Source of the DNA: JABFSS01 sp964449445
GTDB lineage: Bacteria; Patescibacteriota; Gracilibacteria; Peribacterales; Peribacteraceae
Length of the DNA stretch: 64,000 bases
Direction of reading: 5' to 3'
Assembly (NCBI GenBank): GCA_964449445.1
Contig: CAYUZT010000001.1
Coordinates: forward strand, 62,001 to 126,000
The notes below the pieces were generated by a model, which made no database searches, was not told where the DNA came from, and saw only the letters and a list, made by a program, of their open reading frames with translations. Shown piece by piece: positions 15,634-20,703 of the stretch. The position numbers were made by a program, and so were the translations under genes. Numbering within the stretch: position 1 is the first letter of the stretch; every line of letters starts with the position of its first letter.

Positions 15634-16442
15634 AACAGTATTTGGATTTACTTCGGCATGTTCTCGATCACGGCGTCCAAAAGGACGATCGGACCGGGAC
15701 CGGAACCCTGAGCGTCTTCGGCTACCAGATGCGGTTTAATCTCCAAGAAAGCTTCCCGCTGCTTACGACCAAAAAGCTCCACACGCGTTCCATCTTTCAC
15801 GAACTCCTATGGTTCCTCAAAGGCGAGACGAATATCAAGTATCTCCATGACAATCAAGTCACCATTTGGGACGAGTGGGCGGATACAGAAGGGAATCTTG
15901 GTCCCGTGTACGGCAAGCAGTGGAGGAAGTGGGAGGGGAGTGATGGGAAGATCCACGATCAAGTTGCTCAGGTGATTGAGCAGATCAAAAAGAATCCGAA
16001 TTCGCGCCGCTTGATCGTCAACGCGTGGAATGTTGCCGATGTTCCCAAGATGGCATTGCCCCCGTGCCATTTGTTATTTCAGTTTTATGTGTCACCGGCG
16101 ACTGCGGCCAGAAAGGCCGCGTTATCATGTCAATTATACCAGCGCAGCGCCGATACATTCTTGGGTGTTCCATTCAACATCGCCTCCTATGCGCTCCTCA
16201 CACACATGATCGCGCAGGTCTGCGATCTCCAAGTGGGCGACTTCGTGCACACACTCGGCGATACGCACCTCTACCTTAATCACTTGGATCAAGCGAAGGA
16301 GCAATTGAGCAGAGAACCGCGGAAAATCCCTCAGCTCAAGCTTAATCCTGCCGTGAGGAGTATTGATGATTTCAAATACGAAGATATCGAGATCCTGAAT
16401 TACCATCCGCATCCGAGTATCAAAGCTCCAATTGCTGTCTGA
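15630..16442 (+). CDS. thyA: Thymidylate synthase
   Basis: Folate-dependent conversion of dUMP to dTMP. The 270-residue protein matches ThyA throughout: RTGTGTLSVFG, HELLWFLKGETN, VTIWDEWADT, catalytic Cys146 in LPPCH, QLYQRSADTFLGVPFNIASYA, and DTHLYLNH. Codons 1-8 are AT-rich and duplicate a GC-rich relic upstream; from codon 9 on, usage returns to the GC-rich norm. A small insert (about residues 156-164, TAARKAA) is encoded by a GCGGCC/GGCCGC palindrome in the beta-hairpin before LSCQLY. It forms a folate module with folA, folE, folK and folB. Confidence 0.97.
   Translation: MKQYLDLLRHVLDHGVQKDDRTGTGTLSVFGYQMRFNLQESFPLLTTKKLHTRSIFHELLWFLKGETNIKYLHDNQVTIWDEWADTEGNLGPVYGKQWRKWEGSDGKIHDQVAQVIEQIKKNPNSRRLIVNAWNVADVPKMALPPCHLLFQFYVSPATAARKAALSCQLYQRSADTFLGVPFNIASYALLTHMIAQVCDLQVGDFVHTLGDTHLYLNHLDQAKEQLSREPRKIPQLKLNPAVRSIDDFKYEDIEILNYHPHPSIKAPIAV
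16104..16120. repeat. Small palindrome inside thyA
   Basis: GCGGCC and GGCCGC around a 5-nt loop, giving an in-frame insertion of a few residues relative to the normal ThyA hairpin. Codons on both sides (HLLFQFYVS before, LSCQLY after) are unusually AT-rich for this gene. Confidence 0.6.
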
Positions 16443-16706
16443 TTAGCGATAGACATCTTTGTGTGAACCAACTTCAACGAAAAGAATGACCAGATGTCCC
16501 TTTTCCTCACGATAGAGCAAACGCAAATCATATCCTGCTGAGATGCTGCGCAAACCCTCATGAGCTCCCTTGAGAGGATGATTCCGTAAACGCGAAGAAA
16601 ATGGATTCGTTTGGAAAACAGTGAGAGTTTCCCGGACACGAGACTGATCTTCCGCTGAAAGCTTTTTCACACCACGCAGGAATGCCTTTGAATAGAAAAC
16701 GTTCAT
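16443..16706 (-). CDS. RelE/YafQ-type toxin (mRNA interferase)
   Basis: An 87-residue RelE-superfamily protein: KLSAEDQSRVRETL, then HPLKGAHEGLRSISAGYDLRLLYR, with the Arg/Tyr/Lys pattern typical of ribosome-dependent RNases, and a C-terminal VGSHKDVYR. Its ATG overlaps the antitoxin stop by 4 bp (ATGA, 16703-16706), the usual toxin-antitoxin arrangement. It converges with thyA (stop-to-stop contact, no gap). Confidence 0.88.
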   Translation of the reverse strand: MNVFYSKAFLRGVKKLSAEDQSRVRETLTVFQTNPFSSRLRNHPLKGAHEGLRSISAGYDLRLLYREEKGHLVILFVEVGSHKDVYR

Positions 16707-17002
16707 ACCTTTCTTTTCATTAAATCATCCCACATTTCTTCCATAGAATTGAATGGCCCATACACATTCTTTCCCTGCTTGGCTTCTCGTGCAAGTTTGT
16801 CAAAATATGCCAGCTGCTTGGGAGTGTAATTATCCGCATAGTGATCTTCACCAATAGAGAAGGGGATCGTTCTCATTACTTCCACTTTTCGGAAGAACAT
16901 ACGGACCGCCGTTGGAACGTCGAGCCCCATGCTTTCGAAGAGGTCTTCTAGCTGCTTCTTTTGCTTCGCATCAATGCGAATATGTATACCTTTGGTTGCC
17001 AT
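16703..17002 (-). CDS. RelB/DinJ-type antitoxin
   Basis: A 99-residue antitoxin. The N-terminal ribbon-helix-helix part is IHIRIDAKQKKQLEDLFESMGLDVPTAVRMF, followed by a C-terminal tail that should wrap the toxin. It is transcribed from a promoter whose -10 TATAAT (17011-17016) lies 8 nt before the ATG, so the mRNA is probably leaderless. The repeated CATATG-containing words around the promoter are likely autoregulatory operators. Confidence 0.87.
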   Translation of the reverse strand: MATKGIHIRIDAKQKKQLEDLFESMGLDVPTAVRMFFRKVEVMRTIPFSIGEDHYADNYTPKQLAYFDKLAREAKQGKNVYGPFNSMEEMWDDLMKRKV

Positions 17003-17005
17003 ATG

Positions 17006-17045
17006 TTGCCATTATATAGCATATGGTTGTATTATGCAACCAAAT
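17006..17045. promoter_or_regulatory. Overlapping divergent promoters of the RelE/RelB pair and folA
   Basis: Minus strand: TTGCAT (17034-17039), 17-bp spacer, TATAAT (17011-17016), then 8 nt to the antitoxin ATG. Plus strand: TTGCCA (17006-17011), 18-bp spacer, TATTAT (17030-17035), then 10 nt to the folA ATG at 17046. The boxes interleave, so the two transcripts probably compete. CATATG words at 17001 and 17020 may be operator half-sites. Confidence 0.65.
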
Positions 17046-17540
17046 ATGACCATTTCGATCATCGTCGCCGTCGCCAACAATCATGTTATTGGAGGACACA
17101 ATAAGCTTCTCTGGAAGCTCCCGGCGGATATGAGGCACATGAAAGCGCTCACAATGGGCCATCCGCTCATCATGGGGCGCAAAACACACGAGTCGATTGG
17201 CAGAGCGCTGCCCGGTCGTCGCAACATCGTCATCACGCATCAGAAGATTACGTATCCGGGCTGCGAAATAGTGAGCTCACTTCAGGAGGCTCTTGATGCA
17301 GTCAAAGATGATCCCTCCGGTGAGGCCTTCATCTTCGGTGGAGGAGAAATTTACCGGCAGGCGATGCCGATGACGGATCGGATCTACCTGACGCGCGTAC
17401 ATGAAACGTTTGATGGCGATATCGCTTTTCCGGAGATTCGTGAGAGTGAGTGGAAGGAAATGGAAAGAGAGGATCACACAGCAGACGCGGAGAATCCGCA
17501 CGATTATTCGTTCATCACGTACGAGCGCGTCAAAAGGTGA
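17046..17540 (+). CDS. folA: Dihydrofolate reductase
   Basis: NADPH-dependent reduction of dihydrofolate, regenerating the cofactor consumed by ThyA. The 164-residue protein has SIIVAVANNHVIGG, LLWKLPADM, the GRKTHESIG loop, PLIMGR, and FIFGGGEIYRQAM. I start it at ATG 17046 (MTISIIV), which matches the family; ATG 17034 would lie within the predicted -10 box. The predicted promoter gives a leader of only a few nucleotides. Confidence 0.96.
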   Translation: MTISIIVAVANNHVIGGHNKLLWKLPADMRHMKALTMGHPLIMGRKTHESIGRALPGRRNIVITHQKITYPGCEIVSSLQEALDAVKDDPSGEAFIFGGGEIYRQAMPMTDRIYLTRVHETFDGDIAFPEIRESEWKEMEREDHTADAENPHDYSFITYERVKR

Positions 17541-17659
17541 TCGGACTGGCGATCATGACTCTCGACTTTTTGGCTTCAAGTATAGAAAATATTGTCCTTA
17601 GACATTTTCTAAGGAATCTCTTGGAGTATGTACAGACAGACGTGTGAAAATAGGTGCGT

Positions 17660-18556
17660 ATGGCACCAGAAGGAACAGGCACGGGACTCCAAGAGCACGG
17701 CACAGAGAATCTCAACGTGCAGGAACGCGCGAAGATGGATGTCCGGAAGCTCGCGGAGAATTCTACGGCAAGTACGGTGAACAGAATGACCAGCGATGTG
17801 CAGTCGCGCATCGAAACGGATCTCATCAATCCGCGCCTGGAACAATCCGCGGGAGGCAACGTGGAAAACGATCCGTATGCGGAGGAAGTACGCGCCGCAG
17901 CGAAAGGATTCGAGGATAACGTGAAGCAAGCGGGTATCATGCAGTATGCGGCAACCAAGACCGATGCCGAAATTCAGGCGTTCACAACCCTCAGCGGAGA
18001 CGAATCCGACATCACCTTCAATACCACGACAGTCGCAAAACTTGTCGATGGGGAAAGCAATGCCATACAAAATGCCAAACTGGTGAAAGCACACGAGCAA
18101 CAGCATATTGATGATCCTGGACTGAAAGGGATGGTGCACATTGACCGGACGAAGAGCGTGAATGATTATCAGCGAGCCGAAGGGAAAGCGGAGACAGAAT
18201 CGCAGCAGCTCATCAATGGTTCAGACAAAATTATTCGAACGGATGCTCCTTCCGAGTACGTCGATGCGCAGACGACATATCTCGATTTAAAAGAGGCTGC
18301 CGGTGTCGGCGAAGGGCAGCAGATTCTCAGAGGAGTCATGAGCAAGAAGGCAGCGAGCAGGAGCATTGCCGATCTGAACGTGCATCTTGCGGAGCAAGCT
18401 CTGGATGCGGGAACGACAGATGTCGAAACGGTGGAGCGCCAGGCTGCGGAAGGGGGGTACCAGGCGCAGGCGCAGCGCGTCATCACCCGCCATCGATTCA
18501 AGCAGGTTCCTCAGTTGCAGTCTGTAATCGAACGCTTACAGCCGAGTTCGAATTAA
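17660..18556 (+). CDS. Hypothetical protein with an HEQQH motif (possible zincin)
   Basis: A 298-residue soluble, polar, mostly helical protein (GTG at 17654 is an alternative start). It carries HEQQH near the middle (KLVKAHEQQHIDD, nt about 18091-18120), which fits the HExxH zinc-protease consensus; a third ligand is not obvious. It has no signal peptide, is rich in Ala/Gln/Glu and lacks long hydrophobic runs. It sits between folA and folE and its TAA stop overlaps a folE relic. It could be a metalloprotease or a structural protein with a chance motif. Confidence 0.55.
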   Translation: MAPEGTGTGLQEHGTENLNVQERAKMDVRKLAENSTASTVNRMTSDVQSRIETDLINPRLEQSAGGNVENDPYAEEVRAAAKGFEDNVKQAGIMQYAATKTDAEIQAFTTLSGDESDITFNTTTVAKLVDGESNAIQNAKLVKAHEQQHIDDPGLKGMVHIDRTKSVNDYQRAEGKAETESQQLINGSDKIIRTDAPSEYVDAQTTYLDLKEAAGVGEGQQILRGVMSKKAASRSIADLNVHLAEQALDAGTTDVETVERQAAEGGYQAQAQRVITRHRFKQVPQLQSVIERLQPSSN

Positions 18557-18591
18557 CGCCGGATCAGTGTCATGAACTCCTCCCGCGTCTT
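18553..18591 (-). pseudogene. Relic of the folE 3' end
   Basis: Read on the minus strand this encodes KTREEFMTLIRR and a stop, nearly identical to the real FolE end KTREEFLTLIR 50 bp upstream in the reading direction. Nine of eleven matched codons differ, almost all silently, and are GC-rich here. It is separated from the working end by a palindrome. Confidence 0.75.
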
Positions 18592-18593
18592 GG

Positions 18594-18634
18594 TACCTCG
18601 TTACGCTCGCGTCTCCGACGCGAGCTACTCGGTA
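18594..18634. repeat. Palindromic element at the folE 3' end
   Basis: Inner perfect arms GCTCGCGTC/GACGCGAGC around TCC (18605-18625), with outer TACC/GGTA pairing. It shares CGCTC...GAGCTAC with the thyA palindrome. Confidence 0.85.
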
Positions 18635-18643
18635 TGACAATTT

Positions 18644-19183
18644 TTATCTAATCAGAGTCAAAAATTCCTCTCTTGTTTTTGGATCTTTTCGAAACAATCC
18701 ACTCACGCAGCTCGTTACGGCTTGCGAATGCTGCTTCTGGACTCCGCGCATCATCATGCAGAGATGACTGGCTTCAATCACCACGCCGATTCCTTTCGGT
18801 TTCAGGATTTTCTCCAGGCCATCGCAAATCTGCTGGCCCATGCGTTCTTGTACCTGGAGCCTGCGCGCGAACATGTCGACAATGCGGGGGATTTTACTGA
18901 GGCCGATGACGTGCTTGTTCGGGATGTAGCCGACATGGACGCGGCCGAAGAAGGGGAGCATGTGATGCTCGCACAGCGAGTAGACCTCGATATCCTTCAC
19001 GATCACCATCCCGTCGGTATCTACTTTCATCAGCGCACCGTTCACAATATCGTCGATGTTCTGGTCGTATCCTGAGGTCAAAAATTCATACGCTTCCGCG
19101 ACGCGCTTGGGTGTACCGCGAAGGCCGGGGCGCTTGGGGTCTTCGCCGAGGGCTTTGAGGAGATCGCGGATGAGATTTTCCAT
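18644..19183 (-). CDS. folE: GTP cyclohydrolase I
   Basis: First step of pterin synthesis, GTP to dihydroneopterin triphosphate. Zinc ligands are in LCEHHMLPF (Cys and His) and HLCMMMRGVQK (Cys). RPGLRGTPKRVAEAY and the GLSKIPRIV stretch are also typical. I chose ATG 19183 (179 residues), which has CATACT 8 nt upstream; a GTG at 19207 is possible. The last 16-17 codons (LFRKDPKTREEFLTLIR) switch abruptly to AT-rich usage and are duplicated as a GC-rich relic beyond a palindrome, suggesting the gene end was replaced. It belongs with thyA, folA, folK and folB. Confidence 0.95.
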   Translation of the reverse strand: MENLIRDLLKALGEDPKRPGLRGTPKRVAEAYEFLTSGYDQNIDDIVNGALMKVDTDGMVIVKDIEVYSLCEHHMLPFFGRVHVGYIPNKHVIGLSKIPRIVDMFARRLQVQERMGQQICDGLEKILKPKGIGVVIEASHLCMMMRGVQKQHSQAVTSCVSGLFRKDPKTREEFLTLIR

Positions 19184-19222
19184 GGGAATGGAGTATGCCG
19201 GTTTCACGCAAGATAAAAAAGC

Positions 19223-19246
19223 GGCCCTGGGCGGAAACCCAGGGCC
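19223..19246 (-). terminator. Rho-independent terminator after folK region
   Basis: On the minus strand, GGCCCTGGG pairs with CCCAGGGCC around a 6-nt loop, then GC and six T. It ends the folB-folK direction of transcription, about 140 bp past the folK stop. Confidence 0.9.
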
Positions 19247-19382
19247 TTCCTCGTACCTTACGTACCCCCCAGCACCTCCCTAACTGCGGCACGAGGAGAC
19301 GCGTACGAACGACGCACGCATCCGCCTATGGTCCGCGGAATCACACGCGGATGAGTGGAGGGAGAGCGTACGCGAGCAGCTA
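19247..19382 (-). ncRNA. Possible structured RNA between folK and its terminator
   Basis: About 135 nt of GC-rich non-coding DNA. Read on the minus strand, CTCCCT near the start can pair with AGGGAG near the end. Inside lie two hairpins (TCCGCG/CGCGGA, and GCGTGCG with CGTACGC), and a strong terminator follows. No open reading frame is convincing. It could be an sRNA or a long 3' UTR. No known RNA family was recognised. Confidence 0.3.
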
Positions 19383-19910
19383 TCAGAGAGCAATCGGCAT
19401 TTTGGTGGTCTTTTGAGATTTTATTTGTGACAGTAGTTCCTCCCAAGTTTTCCTGAGGATGGGGTGAACCGAGTCGGTTGGTTGCAATTCCAGGAGCGGC
19501 TCGAGCACAAAACGCCGCTCGTGCATACGCGGGTGGGGGATCACCAGAGGCCCCGGACTCTCTTTGGCTTCGTGTGAGGCCTTCCATGCGTCGATATCCG
19601 GATGAATTTTGGATCCATGGAGAAGGAAGTCGAGATCGATGGTGCGGGGGCCAAAGCGAAAGGGGGGATTCTTTCCAAGCTTCTGCTCAATATGCACTAG
19701 CATCGCGAAGATTTCCTCTGCCGAGTGATCGGCTTCAAAGGCAGCGACGGCGTTCAGGAAATCGTCCTGATCTTCGTGATGTAAGGGAGCGCTGCGGTAG
19801 ACCGAGGAGAAGCGAATGGCGGGATGCTTGGCGCGGAGCATTGTCGCCGCAGCCTTCAAATTATTCTCCGGATTCATGTTACTGCCGAGGGCGATGAAGA
19901 TGAGAGCCAT
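19383..19910 (-). CDS. folK: 6-hydroxymethyl-7,8-dihydropterin pyrophosphokinase
   Basis: Transfers pyrophosphate to hydroxymethyldihydropterin in folate synthesis. HPPK signatures are ALGSNMNPENNL at the N-terminus, RSAPLHHEDQDDFLNAV, FRFGPRTIDLDFLLHG (the RxxRxxDxDxL-type motif), and IPHPRMHERRFVLEPL. The start at ATG 19910 gives 175 residues and begins directly at the first beta-strand. It lies 8 bp after the stop of the small upstream gene, so co-translation is likely. No folP is seen in the window. Confidence 0.95.
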   Translation of the reverse strand: MALIFIALGSNMNPENNLKAAATMLRAKHPAIRFSSVYRSAPLHHEDQDDFLNAVAAFEADHSAEEIFAMLVHIEQKLGKNPPFRFGPRTIDLDFLLHGSKIHPDIDAWKASHEAKESPGPLVIPHPRMHERRFVLEPLLELQPTDSVHPILRKTWEELLSQIKSQKTTKMPIAL

Positions 19911-19917
19911 AGGAAAT

Positions 19918-20256
19918 TTAATTATTGGTGGGGTCACGATCCGAATCACGGAGTTCTTCATCAAATTGCTCTAGTTCATCACGAAGGATAGAATCTCCCG
20001 AAAAGTCATGAAATAAACGATCAATGACCTCTGGAAGCGGATTCACTTGAGGGCCCTCAGGATGCACCTTCCTGCCTTCACGAAGTTCATCCATGAAGTC
20101 GTGGCGCGGTGTTTCAGAAATTTCCAGGAGCAATGCACGAAGTTCAGTTTCGTGCTGACGAAATACACGCTCGACTTCATCATCGGCAACGATAATTTCA
20201 TTGACGAGGTGTTCGACCCTGTCTATCCGTTGCTCGTCCGTCAGTTGGGTTTCCAT
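19918..20256 (-). CDS. Hypothetical acidic protein, 112 aa
   Basis: Not recognised. It is highly charged (Glu/Asp/Arg), predicted mostly helical, with no signal or membrane segment. It lies between folB and folK on the same strand with 8-16 bp gaps. ATG 20256 has TATGGT exactly 6 nt upstream and TTCGAC 17 bp further, a leaderless-type promoter, which supports it as a real gene. Confidence 0.6.
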   Translation of the reverse strand: METQLTDEQRIDRVEHLVNEIIVADDEVERVFRQHETELRALLLEISETPRHDFMDELREGRKVHPEGPQVNPLPEVIDRLFHDFSGDSILRDELEQFDEELRDSDRDPTNN

Positions 20257-20271
20257 GAAGATACCATAGCA

Positions 20272-20622
20272 TTATTTTCCAGATCGTCGAATCACAAGAT
20301 GGACGTCTTTTGCGCTTGGCAGAGCGAATTTTTTCACTGAGACGGTGACTTCTGTTGCGGAGTAATTCTTGAGGATCATCCCTGCAATATCCTCCGCAAA
20401 TCTCTCAATCGTCTTCCTCTCTTCCTCTGCGAGAGCTTTGAGAGCCTGCGTTACGTCGAAGTAATTGATGGAGTGCTTCACGTCATCGGCTTGCGCTGCC
20501 GCTCTCGTATCCAGAGTCATCTCGATTGTCACAAGCAGGCGCTGCTCTACGGCCCGTTCCTCGGCATGAACGCCAATCCGCGTCCAGAGCTCAAGGTCAG
20601 TGATAGTGAGAGAATCCACCAT
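20272..20622 (-). CDS. folB: Dihydroneopterin aldolase
   Basis: Makes hydroxymethyldihydropterin for FolK. FolB features: ITDLELWTRIGVHAEERAVEQRLLVTIEM, a conserved tyrosine in SINYFDVTQAL, the glutamate in TIERFAEDIA, and the C-terminal VTVSVKKFALPSAKDV strand. At 116 residues the length is normal. A CATAAT hexamer 8 nt before ATG 20622 lies in the word-built palindrome upstream, so the repeat may supply part of the promoter. Confidence 0.93.
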   Translation of the reverse strand: MVDSLTITDLELWTRIGVHAEERAVEQRLLVTIEMTLDTRAAAQADDVKHSINYFDVTQALKALAEEERKTIERFAEDIAGMILKNYSATEVTVSVKKFALPSAKDVHLVIRRSGK

Positions 20623-20627
20623 GACAA

Positions 20628-20703
20628 TGAATTATGAAGTATGAATCATGAATTCTGGAAAAATCTTCTTATCGACCCATAATTCATGATTCATGATTCA
20701 ATT
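20628..20703. repeat. Inverted repeat built of ATGAATC words between folB and secD
   Basis: Left arm words atgaattatgaagtatgaat (about 20628-20655) face right arm words cataattcatgattcatgatt (20678-20702). The right arm overlaps the last codons of secD (LNHES), so the protein's end is made from repeat sequence. The left arm provides a -10-like box for folB. Confidence 0.75.
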
